Assembly: GCA_965216225.1 (NCBI GenBank)
Contig: CBDCFF010000025.1
Coordinates: forward strand, 1-64,000
Direction: 5' to 3'
DNA from: 3107 sp965216225
Lineage (GTDB): Bacteria > Pseudomonadota > Alphaproteobacteria > Rhodobacterales > Rhodobacteraceae
Length of the DNA stretch: 64,000 nt
Shown here: positions 26,079 to 35,601 of the stretch, piece after piece
Numbering within the stretch: the stretch's first letter is position 1
How the letters are laid out: each line of letters opens with the position of its first letter
The notes under the pieces: model-generated
Told to the model about the DNA's origin: nothing
The model's database searches: none
Seen by the model: only the letters and a program-made list of their open reading frames with translations
Position numbers and translations under genes: made by a program

Positions 26079-27512
26079 ATGACCAGAGTGACGCGCTATC
26101 CGAGAGACATGCAGGGCCACGGGGCCACCCCGCCCGATCCGAAATGGCCGAACGGCGCGAAGATCGCCGTACAATGCGTCATGAATTACGAAGAAGGCGG
26201 CGAGAACTGCATCCTTCACGGCGATCCGGCGTCAGAGGCGTTCCTGTCCGAAATCGTCGGCGCCGCCCCATGGCCCGGACAACGCCATTGGAACATGGAG
26301 TCGATATACGAATACGGCGCGCGCGCCGGGTTCTGGCGTCTGCACCGCCTGTTCACCGGGATGGAGATACCCGTAACCGTCTACGGCGTCGCCACTGCCC
26401 TGGCCCGTTCCCCGGCGCAGGTGGCCGCCATGCAGGAGGCCGGATGGGAAATCGCCAGCCACGGCCTGAAATGGATCGAATACAGGGATTTCAACAGGCA
26501 GGAAGAGCGCAATCACATGGAACGGGCCATCGCGCTTCACCGTGAAGTGACGGGCGAACGGCCCACCGGCTGGTACACCGGACGATGTTCGCTCAACACG
26601 GTGAGTCTGGCAGCCGAGGAAGGCGGGTTCGACTATGTGGCCGACTCCTGCGCCGACGATCTGCCCTATTGGGTGCGTCATGGCGACCGTGATCAGCTTG
26701 TCGTGCCCTACACGCTCGATTGCAACGACATGCGCTTTGCCACGCCGCAGGGTTTCAATTCGGGCGACCAGTTTTACACCTATCTGAAGGACACATTCGA
26801 TGCGCTCCATGCCGAAGGAGAGGCCGGGTGCGCAAAAATGATGTCGGTGGGCATTCACTGCCGGCTGCTGGGGCGTCCGGGGCGGATACAGGCCCTGCGC
26901 CGGTTTCTTCTGTATGCCGGCGACCATTGCGGTGTCTGGTTCGCCCGGCGCATCGACATCGCCCGCCACTGGCGGCAGTGCCATCCGGCCCCGGCTCCCT
27001 GGCCCCGGCCCTCGGAAATGGACAGGGACACGTTCGTGAACGCTTGCGGCGGCATCTTTGAACATTCGCCCCGGATCGCCGAAGGCGCGCATCGCCTGGA
27101 ACTGGGCCCCGCCCACGATACGGCGACAGGTCTGCACAACGCGCTCTGCCGGGTCTTTCGCGCGGCGCCCGAGGCTGACCGGCTCGGGGTTCTGACCGCT
27201 CATCCGGATCTGGCCGGCAAACTCGCCGCGGCAAGGCGGCTGAGCGCCGAATCCACCGCTGAACAGGCCGGCGCCGGGCTGGACGCCCTGACCGACAGGG
27301 AACGCGCCGCATTCACCGAACTGAACAGCCGCTATACCAAAAAATTCGGCTTCCCCTTCATCATCGCGGTGCGGGATCATGACAAGACCTCCATCCTTTC
27401 CGCCTTCAGGGCGCGGCTTGACAATGATCGGGAGCGGGAGTTTGCAGAAGCCTGCCGACAGGTGGAACGCATCGCCTTTCACCGGCTCTGCGACATTCTG
27501 CCAAAGGCATGA
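26079..27512 (+). CDS. puuE: Fused allantoinase PuuE / OHCU decarboxylase UraD
   Basis: A 477-residue two-domain protein. Residues 1-305 are a metal-independent allantoinase of the polysaccharide-deacetylase fold (NYEEGGENCILHGD, EIASHGLKWIEY, RPTGWYTGRCS, MSVGIHCRLLGRPGR). Residues about 312-477 are OHCU decarboxylase (FVNACGGIFEHSPRIAE, LTAHPDLAGKLA, FTELNSRYTKKFGFPFI). The C-terminal enzyme converts OHCU to S-allantoin and the N-terminal one opens allantoin to allantoate, so one chain performs two consecutive steps. The stop overlaps the allA start by 4 bp (27509-27512). Confidence 0.95.
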   Translation: MTRVTRYPRDMQGHGATPPDPKWPNGAKIAVQCVMNYEEGGENCILHGDPASEAFLSEIVGAAPWPGQRHWNMESIYEYGARAGFWRLHRLFTGMEIPVTVYGVATALARSPAQVAAMQEAGWEIASHGLKWIEYRDFNRQEERNHMERAIALHREVTGERPTGWYTGRCSLNTVSLAAEEGGFDYVADSCADDLPYWVRHGDRDQLVVPYTLDCNDMRFATPQGFNSGDQFYTYLKDTFDALHAEGEAGCAKMMSVGIHCRLLGRPGRIQALRRFLLYAGDHCGVWFARRIDIARHWRQCHPAPAPWPRPSEMDRDTFVNACGGIFEHSPRIAEGAHRLELGPAHDTATGLHNALCRVFRAAPEADRLGVLTAHPDLAGKLAAARRLSAESTAEQAGAGLDALTDRERAAFTELNSRYTKKFGFPFIIAVRDHDKTSILSAFRARLDNDREREFAEACRQVERIAFHRLCDILPKA

Positions 27513-28003
27513 AGATGACAGGGATAACCGCCCGCCCCCTGACCGTTGGCGCCTTCGCACCCTATGGCGATGTGATCGAAGCCTGCGGAGAACCCGACAA
27601 GATCATCAACCGGGGACTTTGCGGCAGGTTCCATGACCGCGCAAAACTCGATTTCGGGGATGGCCGCGCCGGGGTCAGCCTGTTCAGTTCCCGCTCGTTC
27701 ACCCTGCCCTTCAGGATCGCGATGGTGGAGCGTCACCCGGAAGGCTCGCAATGTTTCGTTCCCATGGGCCGACACCCGTTTCTGGTCGTGGTGGCGGACG
27801 GAAGGGGGCCGGTTCCCGGCGCGCTCCATGCTTTTCTGAGCGCGCCCGGTCAGGCGGTGAACCTGCATCGCGGCATCTGGCACGGAGTCCTGACGCCCCT
27901 GGCCGAGCCGGGCCTTTTCGCGGTGATCGACCGGATCGGCGACGGGCCCAATCTGGAGGAATACCGGTTTGACGACCCGTTCACGGTTGTCGGCAGCGCA
28001 TAA
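27509..28003 (+). CDS. allA: Ureidoglycolate lyase
   Basis: A 164-residue cupin-like enzyme (AllA family) that splits ureidoglycolate into glyoxylate and urea. Motifs ITARPLTVGAFAPYGDVIE, VERHPEGSQCFVPMG and NLHRGIWHGVLTPL are typical. Overlapped ATGA start with puuE-uraD indicates an operon. The downstream 145 bp to convergent allE hold no recognisable gene. Confidence 0.96.
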   Translation: MKMTGITARPLTVGAFAPYGDVIEACGEPDKIINRGLCGRFHDRAKLDFGDGRAGVSLFSSRSFTLPFRIAMVERHPEGSQCFVPMGRHPFLVVVADGRGPVPGALHAFLSAPGQAVNLHRGIWHGVLTPLAEPGLFAVIDRIGDGPNLEEYRFDDPFTVVGSA

Positions 28004-28148
28004 CAGGAACTGTTCAGTCCCGGCATGTGGTGGATCGGATTGAGTTTGAACCTCGTGCTGCCGCACGATATTGAACAATCAGCGCGCGCGTTCCGGTTCC
28101 GCCCTTCCCGATTTTCCATCGAGGAAATACCGGCGCAATATCAGCGCG

Positions 28149-28973
28149 TTACAGCGTCAATTTCATGTGCCTGTTCACATCCTTGTAAAGCAGATAGCGA
28201 AACGGCCCCGGCCCGCCTGCATGGCACGCCTGCGGGCAGAAGGCGCGCAGCCACATGTAGTCACCGGCCTCGACTTCCACCCAGTCCCGGTTGAGCCTGT
28301 AGACGCCCTTGCCTTCCAGCACATAAAGCCCATGTTCCATCACATGGACCTCCGGAAACGGGATCGCCCCGCCGGGCTGGAAAGTCACGATGGTCATGTG
28401 CATGTCATGGCGCAGATCATCGGGATCGACAAAGCGTGTCGTCGCCCAGACCCCGCCCGTGTCAGGCATCGGATCGGGCATCACCTTGCTGTCGTTCGTA
28501 AAGATTGGGTCCGGGGCATCCAGCCCTTCCGCCCGATCATAGGTCTTTCGAATCCAGTGAAAAACCGCATTCCCCCCGGAACGGTTATGCAAGGCCCAAC
28601 CGCTGCCCGGCGGCAGATAGGCAAATCCCCCCTCTTTCAGAATGTGAACCTGACCGGCCAGAGACACCCCGACCTCCCCCGATGTCACGAACAGACCCCC
28701 CTCCGCCCCGGCATCCGGTTCGGCGCGATTGCTGCCGCCGCCGGGACCGACCTCGACAATATAGTGCGAAAACGTCTCGGCGAATCCGCTCATCGGGCGG
28801 GCGATCACCCAAAGCCGGGTCCGGTCCCAGAACGGCAATCGGCTGGTCACGATGTCCCGCATGGCGCCACGGGGAATCACGGCGTAAGCCTCTGTAAAGA
28901 CGGCCCGCCCCGTCGAAAGCTGCGTCTGGTCCGGCAAGCCGCCCGATGGCGTGTAATAGGTTCGATGGGTCAT
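28149..28973 (-). CDS. allE: (S)-ureidoglycine aminohydrolase, bicupin
   Basis: A 274-residue protein with two cupin domains, matching the YlbA/UGHY family (TPSGGLPDQTQLSTGRAVFT, SHYIVEVGPGGGSNRAE, FPEVHVMEHGLYVLEGKGVY). A Mn-dependent enzyme that releases ammonia from ureidoglycine to make S-ureidoglycolate, the AllA substrate. It implies that allantoate is degraded by an AllC-type amidohydrolase, whose gene is absent from this window. Convergent to allA. Confidence 0.94.
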   Translation of the reverse strand: MTHRTYYTPSGGLPDQTQLSTGRAVFTEAYAVIPRGAMRDIVTSRLPFWDRTRLWVIARPMSGFAETFSHYIVEVGPGGGSNRAEPDAGAEGGLFVTSGEVGVSLAGQVHILKEGGFAYLPPGSGWALHNRSGGNAVFHWIRKTYDRAEGLDAPDPIFTNDSKVMPDPMPDTGGVWATTRFVDPDDLRHDMHMTIVTFQPGGAIPFPEVHVMEHGLYVLEGKGVYRLNRDWVEVEAGDYMWLRAFCPQACHAGGPGPFRYLLYKDVNRHMKLTL

Positions 28974-29212
28974 TGCTGCACGCCTGATGGCTGGAACCCC
29001 TGCATCAAAGCGCCGGTGGGCCTGAAAACCAAGCCTGAAGCCGGGCGATCAGGACAGAAGCACATGATTGGTTTTTTTGAATATACGGCATCGGCAAGAC
29101 AAAACGTCGCTGCCTGTCATCGAATTCCCTGCAATCGGACGCCCGCCCATTGACAGGACCGCCGCCTGCGCACATCACCAAAGCCAACTGCATTTCGACA
29201 AAGGGTTCCGTG

Positions 29213-30541
29213 ATGAAGATTGCGATGATCGGCACGGGTTATGTGGGGCTTGTTTCCGGCGTCTGTTTCTCGGATTTCGGCCATGACGTGGTTTGCGTTG
29301 ACAGCGACCGGCGGAAAATAGAGAGGCTGGAAGCGGGCGAGGTTCCGATCTTCGAGCCGGGCCTCGGCGAACTGATCGCAAGGAACGCCGAAGCCGGACG
29401 CCTGACCTTCACCGATGATCTGCCCGCGGCGGTCGCGGCGGCGGATGCGGTCTTCATCGCGGTGGGCACGCCCACGCGGCGCGGCGACGGACATGCCGAC
29501 CTGCGCTTTGTCCATGCTGCGGCAAAGAAGATCGCCCGTGCGCTGAACGGCTACACGGTGGTTGTGACCAAATCGACAGTCCCGGTCGGAACCAACCGCC
29601 GGGTCGAGGACATTATCGGAAAAACCAGCCCGAAGGCAGAGTTCGACGTTGCCTCCAACCCCGAGTTCCTGCGCGAGGGGGCGGCGATTGACGATTTCAT
29701 GCGCCCTGACCGCGTGGTGGTCGGTGTCCGGTCCGACCGCGCGGCAAGGGTGATGGCAGAGATCTACCGCCCGCTTTTCCTGCGCGATTTCCCCATCGTC
29801 ACAGCCGACCTGGAATCGGCAGAGATGATCAAATACGCCGCAAACGCATTCCTCGCGACCAAGATCACCTTCATCAACGAAATCGCGGCGCTGTGCGAAA
29901 AGGTCGGCGCGGATGTGAAACAGGTCTCGAAGGGCATGGGTCTGGATGGCCGGATCGGAAACAAGTTCCTGCATCCGGGCCCCGGCTATGGCGGCTCGTG
30001 CTTTCCCAAGGACACAAGGGCGCTGGCCCGGATCGGGCAGGAGTACGCCGCCCCCGTGCAGATCGTCGAAACCGTGATCAAGGTGAATGACGAAACAAAG
30101 CGGCGGATGATCGACAAGGTGATGGACCTGTGCGGCGGATCGGTGAACGGCAGGACGATCGCGGTTCTGGGCGTGACCTTCAAGCCCAACACCGATGACA
30201 TGCGCGACGCCCCGAGCCTGACAATCGTGCCGGCGCTTGTGGGTGGCGGCGCCAGGGTCCGCGTGGTGGACCCGCAAGGCCATCCCGAAGGCGCGGATCT
30301 GCTGCCCGGCGTCAGTTGGCACGCCGACGCCTACGCCGCCGCACAGGGCGCGGATGCGGTCGTGATCCTGACCGAATGGAACGAGTTCCGCGCCCTTGAT
30401 CTTGCCCGTCTGGCGCGGGAAATGGCGCGCCCCGCAATGGCCGACCTGCGCAATGTCTATTCCGCCGGGGATGCCCGGCGGGCCGGGTTCAAAGCCTACG
30501 CCGCCGTCGGTCGCGCCGGTTTCGGCTGGCCCGATCCCTGA
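29213..30541 (+). CDS. ugd: UDP-glucose 6-dehydrogenase
   Basis: A 442-residue NAD-dependent enzyme making UDP-glucuronate for polysaccharide synthesis. ATG at 29213 is chosen because MKIAMIGTGYVGLVSGVCF begins the Rossmann fold; an upstream frame extension is not needed. VGTPTRRGDG, SNPEFLREGAAI and the catalytic-Cys motif GYGGSCFPKD (Cys about residue 263) are present, and the length is normal. It is flanked by unrelated genes and probably monocistronic. Confidence 0.96.
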   Translation: MKIAMIGTGYVGLVSGVCFSDFGHDVVCVDSDRRKIERLEAGEVPIFEPGLGELIARNAEAGRLTFTDDLPAAVAAADAVFIAVGTPTRRGDGHADLRFVHAAAKKIARALNGYTVVVTKSTVPVGTNRRVEDIIGKTSPKAEFDVASNPEFLREGAAIDDFMRPDRVVVGVRSDRAARVMAEIYRPLFLRDFPIVTADLESAEMIKYAANAFLATKITFINEIAALCEKVGADVKQVSKGMGLDGRIGNKFLHPGPGYGGSCFPKDTRALARIGQEYAAPVQIVETVIKVNDETKRRMIDKVMDLCGGSVNGRTIAVLGVTFKPNTDDMRDAPSLTIVPALVGGGARVRVVDPQGHPEGADLLPGVSWHADAYAAAQGADAVVILTEWNEFRALDLARLAREMARPAMADLRNVYSAGDARRAGFKAYAAVGRAGFGWPDP

Positions 30542-30676
30542 TCACCGGCCGCAGCATCAGCAGCATCACTTGTGCGAACGGGTTGACGAACACTCATCCC
30601 ATCGGGAACAATCAGATGTGCAGCCCGGATGCAGCGCAGCCGACAAGGATCGAAGGCAGGAAAGGGAGGATATGAA

Positions 30677-32599
30677 ATGAGAGTTTTCACCGTCATCGGG
30701 CCGTCGCGGTCCGGCAAGACCACACTCGTGTCGGCGCTTGCCGGGCTCGAAGGACGCCCCGGCAAGACAATGAAGGCGCCGGGCATCGCGGACGTGACCA
30801 GATTTGAATTCATGGGGGACGACTGGACCGCACTCGATTTTGCGGGTGGCCCGGACAACCTTGCCAATGCAGGCCCGGCCCTGGCGGCAAGCGATGCGGC
30901 GGTGCTGTGCGTCCCCGCCGACGCCGATGCCGCGGTGCTTGCCGCGCCCTGTCTTCGCCTGATCGGAGAGGCGGGAATTCCCTGTTTTCTTTTCATCAAC
31001 CGCATTGATGTCGCCACCGACCGGGTCAGCGAAATCGTTTCCTCGCTGCAAACCTACAGCAGACACGGGATCGTGCTGCGCCAGGTGCCGCTGCGTTCGG
31101 GCGATCAGATCATCGGGGCGGTTGACCTGATTTCGGAACGCGCCTGGAAATATCGGGAAGGCAGGCCATCCGCCCTTGTGGAGTTGCCGAAAGACGCGGA
31201 AGAGCGCGAGCAGGAAGCGCGGACCGAACTGCTCGAATCACTCGCCGATTTCGACGATGAGCTTCTGGAACAACTGATCGAGGACAAGCGCCCCGCCACG
31301 GACGAGGTCTATGGCGTGGCGACCAGGGTCTTGCAGCATCACGAACTGGTCCCCGCCCTTCTGGGCGCGGCCTCGCATGGCAACGGCATCATGCGGCTGA
31401 TGAAATCCCTGCGGCACGAAACGCCGGGTATCGAGATCACCCGCGACAGGCTGGGCGCATCGGGGGAGGTGATCGCCGTGGGATGTCTTGCCGACATTGC
31501 AAAGCATCTGGGCAAGACCGTCTTGGTGCGGGCATTCGCGGACGGCGGCGTGGACAACAGCAGCGACCTGGCCGGGGGCTCTGTGGGAAGCATCACGGAT
31601 ATTGACGCGAAAACCCCTGTCAACGCCCTGCAACCGGGCGAAGTCGGCCTGACCGTCAAAACCGATCACCTGAACCTGGGACAGGCATACGGGCGAGGCA
31701 AAGCACTGGAATTGCCCGATTGGGCGCATCCCCGCAGCGCCGCCTATCAGCGCATCATCACGCCGCAGAATGAACGCGATGAAACACGGCTTTCCAACGC
31801 GCTTGCCCGTCTGGTGGAAATCGAACCCGGCCTGTCCGTCGATCAGGACGAACTGACGGGCCATGCGGTTCTTTCAACTCAGGGTCCACTGCACCTGCGC
31901 CGCCTGATCGGTAAACTGTCGGATGGCTTCGGGATAAGGGTAGAGGAAGCCACCGTGCCCCCCGCGCTGCGCGAAACCATCTCCGGAAAGGTGGAAAAAC
32001 ATCACCGCCATCGCAAACAATCCGGCGGGGCCGGTCAGTTTGCCGATGTGCTGATCGACCTGACGCCCGAACCTCGCGGGTCGGGATTCAGATTCGACGA
32101 GATCGTCAAGGGCGGTGCCGTCCCCCGCAATTACATCCCGTCGGTAGAGGCTGGCGCAAGGGATGCGCTGCGGTCGGGGCTGCACGGTTTTCCCATGGTC
32201 GATGTCAGCGTGCTTTTGAAGGATGGCAAGCATCACTCTGTCGATAGTTCCGATCACGCTTTCCGTACTGCCGGCAAAAACGCCGTGCGCGAGGCGATGG
32301 AAGAAGCCGGGACGCGGGTCTTGCAGCCGATCATGAACGTGAATATCCATGTGCCGTCGATCTATTCCGGCGGGCTGGTTCCGCTGGTCAGCGGCATGAA
32401 AGGTCAGGTGCTGGGTTTTGAAGGGCATCCCGGCGCTGCGGGCTGGGACGTGTTCAACGCGCTTCTGCCCATGACCGCGCAGGAGGAACTGTTCAGTGCT
32501 CTGGGCAGCGCCACCCGCGGCACGGCATGGTTCACGCCGGAATTCGATCACTATCAGGAGGTGCGGCGCGAAGACCTTGCCGGGCTGGAGCTGGCCTGA
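30677..32599 (+). CDS. Elongation factor G-like GTPase (paralogue)
   Basis: A 640-residue EF-G-like protein, shorter than EF-G (about 700). ATG at 30677 has GGAGG just upstream. The G domain has P-loop GPSRSGKTT, DFAGG in place of DTPGH and NRID in place of NKxD, and the switch I Thr motif is not evident. Domains II-V follow, with VEKHHRHRKQSGGAGQFADV and VPSIYSGGLVPLVSGMKGQV. The altered GTP-binding motifs and the absence of ribosomal-protein neighbours argue against housekeeping EF-G. The likely role is translation stress or recycling, not established. Confidence 0.85.
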   Translation: MRVFTVIGPSRSGKTTLVSALAGLEGRPGKTMKAPGIADVTRFEFMGDDWTALDFAGGPDNLANAGPALAASDAAVLCVPADADAAVLAAPCLRLIGEAGIPCFLFINRIDVATDRVSEIVSSLQTYSRHGIVLRQVPLRSGDQIIGAVDLISERAWKYREGRPSALVELPKDAEEREQEARTELLESLADFDDELLEQLIEDKRPATDEVYGVATRVLQHHELVPALLGAASHGNGIMRLMKSLRHETPGIEITRDRLGASGEVIAVGCLADIAKHLGKTVLVRAFADGGVDNSSDLAGGSVGSITDIDAKTPVNALQPGEVGLTVKTDHLNLGQAYGRGKALELPDWAHPRSAAYQRIITPQNERDETRLSNALARLVEIEPGLSVDQDELTGHAVLSTQGPLHLRRLIGKLSDGFGIRVEEATVPPALRETISGKVEKHHRHRKQSGGAGQFADVLIDLTPEPRGSGFRFDEIVKGGAVPRNYIPSVEAGARDALRSGLHGFPMVDVSVLLKDGKHHSVDSSDHAFRTAGKNAVREAMEEAGTRVLQPIMNVNIHVPSIYSGGLVPLVSGMKGQVLGFEGHPGAAGWDVFNALLPMTAQEELFSALGSATRGTAWFTPEFDHYQEVRREDLAGLELA

Positions 32600-32610
32600 A
32601 ACCGGCAAAG

Positions 32611-32635
32611 TCCCGGACCCGCTCCGGGGCCTTTT
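32611..32635 (+). terminator. Probable intrinsic terminator after the EF-G-like gene
   Basis: CCCGGA (32612-32617), a 5-base loop and TCCGGG (32623-32628) followed by GCCTTTT, 12 bases after the stop codon. The T-run is short, so strength is uncertain. Confidence 0.5.
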
Positions 32636-32688
32636 CCCAGGGCAGGCGCGCGCCCCGGAACCCGGAAATGATCGGGTCGCCCTGATGT

Positions 32689-33678
32689 TCAGATCATGCC
32701 CGCCAGAATCGTTTCCAGTTTCGCGCTGTCGGCGGCGAACCCGCGAATGCCTTGGGCGAGTTTCTCTGCCGCCATGGCGTCGGCATTCATCCGCCAGCGG
32801 AATCCGGCCTCGGTCAGCGGGGTTTCCGGCGATTTCAGGGCACCGGTATCTTGCAGAACCCTGGGCAATTCAGCGGTCTCGGCGTTCAGTTCGTCCATCA
32901 GCGCCGGGCTGATCGTCAGCCGGTCACAGCCTGCAAGCGCCTTGATTTCCCCGGCATTGCGAAAGCTCGCCCCCATGACCACGGTCCTGAACCCGTGTTC
33001 CTTGAAATAGCGGTGGATCGAAGTGACCGAGGCCACGCCGGGATCATTTTCCGCCGTGTAGGCGACATGCGGATTTTCGGCCTTGTGCCAGTCGAGGATA
33101 CGGCCCACGAAAGGTGAAATCAGGAACACGCCCGCCTCGGCGCAGGCGCGGGCCTGGGCAAAGCCGAAGATCAGCGTCAGATTGCAGTTGATGCCTTCCT
33201 TTTCAAGCTGTTCCGCCGCCCGGATGCCTTCCCACGTCGCCGCGACCTTTATCAGAAGACGATCCACAGGCACGCCCCGATCCGCAAACATCGCCACGAT
33301 CCTGCGGGCTTTCCCGATTGTGCCGGGCGCGTCGAAGGACAGGCGCGCGTCCACCTCGATCGACACCCGACCCGGAACCAGTTCGACAATCTGCGCGCCA
33401 AAGCCCACAGCGATCTGATCGACCGCCTCGGCGATTGCCTCTGCCCCCGACAGGCCCGATCGGTCAACGCGCGCCACGGCGGCCTGTATGAGGTCCGCAT
33501 ATTCCGGCATCTGCGCCGCCTTCAGGATCAGTGACGGGTTGGTGGTGGCGTCAATCGGCCGCAATCGCCTGATCGCGGCTATATCGCCGGTATCGGCAAC
33601 CACAACGGTCATGTCGCGCAACTGATCCAGAACGGATCGGGCGGGGGGGGCGGCAACGGCGGCGTCGGCGGCGGGCAC
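32689..33678 (-). CDS. tal: Transaldolase
   Basis: A 329-residue TalB-type transaldolase of the pentose phosphate pathway. Catalytic Schiff-base Lys in RLLIKVAATWEGIRAAE; other motifs are DATTNPSLILKAAQ, NLTLIFGFAQARACAEAG and SPFVGRILDW. It begins with a low-complexity Ala-rich stretch, so the real start may be a few codons later near SVLDQLRDM. It lies 66 bp downstream of rpe on the same strand, consistent with a two-gene pentose phosphate unit. Confidence 0.96.
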   Translation of the reverse strand: MPAADAAVAAPPARSVLDQLRDMTVVVADTGDIAAIRRLRPIDATTNPSLILKAAQMPEYADLIQAAVARVDRSGLSGAEAIAEAVDQIAVGFGAQIVELVPGRVSIEVDARLSFDAPGTIGKARRIVAMFADRGVPVDRLLIKVAATWEGIRAAEQLEKEGINCNLTLIFGFAQARACAEAGVFLISPFVGRILDWHKAENPHVAYTAENDPGVASVTSIHRYFKEHGFRTVVMGASFRNAGEIKALAGCDRLTISPALMDELNAETAELPRVLQDTGALKSPETPLTEAGFRWRMNADAMAAEKLAQGIRGFAADSAKLETILAGMI

Positions 33679-33744
33679 GGGCGAGGCTCCTGCATGGTGA
33701 GGTCGGCGGGAGCTTATCCGCCCTGCGCCCGGAAGTGAAGCGGA

Positions 33745-34425
33745 TCAGCGGGCGACAGCCAGGCGGAGCGCGCGAATGTTGTCGCCGTAAGGCCCCGGAT
33801 TGGCCACGGAACCGCCCCTGAACACCGCAGAACCCGCGACCAGCACATCGGCCCCGGCCCCGACAACTGACGGCGCGGTTTCCGGCGTCACACCGCCATC
33901 AATCTCGATATGGATGGGCCGATCCCCGATCATCGCGCGCAATTCGCGTATCTTGGCCGTCATGTCGATGAATTTCTGCCCGCCAAGGCCCGGATTGACG
34001 GTCATCACGCAAACCAGATCCGCAAGGTTCAGCAGGTGCGCAACCGCACTGGCGGGCGTCCCCGGATTCAGGGCCACGCCGGCCTTCGCCCCTGCCCCGC
34101 GAATGGTTTGCAGGGTGCGGTGGATGTGCGGGCCGGCCTCTGCATGAGCGGTGATGAAATCCGCGCCCGACCCGGCAAAGGCTTCGATATGCGGATCAAC
34201 CGGGGCGATCATCAGATGCACATCCATGACCCCCCTGACATGGGGGCGGATTGCCTTGCAGGTCGCCGGGCCAAAGGTGATGTTCGGCACGAAATGCCCG
34301 TCCATCACATCCACATGCACCCAATCCGCGCCCTGCGCCTCCAGCGATTCGCATTCGGCGCCGAAATTTGCGAAATCGGCGGACAGGATCGAAGGGGCGA
34401 TCTTCACGTTGCGGTCAAAGGGCAT
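33745..34425 (-). CDS. rpe: Ribulose-phosphate 3-epimerase
   Basis: A 226-residue TIM-barrel metal enzyme interconverting ribulose 5-phosphate and xylulose 5-phosphate. IAPSILSADFANFGAE, WVHVDVMDGHFVPNITFGP (metal His/Asp) and VNPGLGGQKFI, IEIDGGVTPETAP are all present. Full length. Upstream is the divergent deoC; downstream is tal. Confidence 0.97.
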   Translation of the reverse strand: MPFDRNVKIAPSILSADFANFGAECESLEAQGADWVHVDVMDGHFVPNITFGPATCKAIRPHVRGVMDVHLMIAPVDPHIEAFAGSGADFITAHAEAGPHIHRTLQTIRGAGAKAGVALNPGTPASAVAHLLNLADLVCVMTVNPGLGGQKFIDMTAKIRELRAMIGDRPIHIEIDGGVTPETAPSVVGAGADVLVAGSAVFRGGSVANPGPYGDNIRALRLAVAR

Positions 34426-34521
34426 GGCGCAGGCTCCGATGGCGGTTCGCGCCCCTCATAGCGTCAATCCCGTGACCTGAAAAGAAGCGATTGACCCCAT
34501 TGCATCCCGACCGAACATCCC

Positions 34522-34556
34522 GACCGATTGATCAAACTTGCAATGGCTGATCGGTC
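34522..34556. promoter_or_regulatory. Inverted repeat in rpe/deoC divergent region (candidate operator)
   Basis: GACCGAT (34522-34528) and ATCGGTC (34550-34556) form a 7-bp dyad with 21 bases between, just upstream of deoC. A further CGACCGA lies at 34508-34514. It could be an operator for the deoC operon; no regulator gene adjoins, so this is only a candidate. Confidence 0.35.
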
Positions 34557-34592
34557 GTGACACGCTTTGATCTCACCTGCCCGGGGGATTGG

Positions 34593-35597
34593 ATGCAAAC
34601 CGGCGAAAAGCCGATCAGTACCGAAACCGGCATCGCCCGGTTGCCACAGTTGCATCTGCCGAGGAATCCGGGGATGCCGCTTGATCCGGACTGGATAGCC
34701 TCGGTACAGGTCAACACTTCGGCGGTGGAACGCCGGACCGCCACACTGCCCGGTCGCCGGTCGATCAAGAAGGATCATCAGGCCGCGTGGCTGCTGAAGG
34801 CCGTCACCTGCATCGACCTGACCACGCTTTCCGGGGACGACACCGAAGGCCGCGTCCGCCGCCTTTGCGCCAAGGCGCGGCAGCCGGTACGCGACGATCT
34901 GCTGAAGGCGCTCGGCATACCGCCGATCACCACGGGGGCCGTGTGTGTCTATCACGACATGATCCGAACCGCGTGCGGGGCGCTGCGCGGCGCCGGCATT
35001 CCCGTTGCCGCCGTCTCGGCCGGATTTCCCGCCGGTCTGTCGCCGTTCCACCTGCGGGTGGCGGAGATCGGGGAAAGCGTGAAGGCAGGCGCACGGGAGA
35101 TCGACATCGTCATTTCCCGCCGCCATGTCCTGACCGGCAACTGGCAGGCGCTCCATGACGAGGTGGCCGGGTTCCGCCGCGCCTGCGGGGACGCGCATGT
35201 GAAGGCGATCCTCGCAACCGGAGAGCTGGGAACGCTGCGCAACGTCATGCGCGCCAGCCTCGTCTGCATGATGGCCGGGGCGGATTTCATCAAGACCTCC
35301 ACCGGCAAGGAGGGCGTCAATGCGACGCTGCCCGTCTCGCTGGTCATGATCCGGGCGATTCGCGAATATTTCGAGCGCACCGGCCATCGCGTCGGCTACA
35401 AACCGGCTGGTGGCATCTCCACGGCCAGGGACGCGCTGAATTATCTCTGCCTGATGAAGGACGAACTGGGCGACCGCTGGCTGCAACCGGATTTGTTCCG
35501 TTTTGGCGCTTCTTCGCTTCTGGGCGATATGGAACGCCAGCTTGAACACTGCCTCACCGGGCGCTATTCGGCCTCCTTCCGCCATCCGATCGGATAA
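34593..35597 (+). CDS. deoC: Deoxyribose-phosphate aldolase
   Basis: About 334 residues, the longer DeoC type. It cleaves 2-deoxyribose 5-phosphate to glyceraldehyde 3-phosphate and acetaldehyde. CIDLTTLSGDD, EIDIVISRRHVLTGNW, VKAILATGELG and DFIKTSTGK (Schiff-base Lys) with GYKPAGGI are all seen. ATG 34593 with a G-rich sequence upstream is preferred to GTG 34557. The next gene, a tandem aldehyde dehydrogenase, starts 4 bp after the stop and can oxidise the acetaldehyde, so the pair looks like a deoxynucleoside-sugar catabolic operon. Confidence 0.95.
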   Translation: MQTGEKPISTETGIARLPQLHLPRNPGMPLDPDWIASVQVNTSAVERRTATLPGRRSIKKDHQAAWLLKAVTCIDLTTLSGDDTEGRVRRLCAKARQPVRDDLLKALGIPPITTGAVCVYHDMIRTACGALRGAGIPVAAVSAGFPAGLSPFHLRVAEIGESVKAGAREIDIVISRRHVLTGNWQALHDEVAGFRRACGDAHVKAILATGELGTLRNVMRASLVCMMAGADFIKTSTGKEGVNATLPVSLVMIRAIREYFERTGHRVGYKPAGGISTARDALNYLCLMKDELGDRWLQPDLFRFGASSLLGDMERQLEHCLTGRYSASFRHPIG

Positions 35598-35601
35598 CAG
35601 C

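Noticed and set aside
28071..29153. 360-codon plus-strand frame over the allE gene
   Set aside because: Antisense shadow of the bicupin gene.
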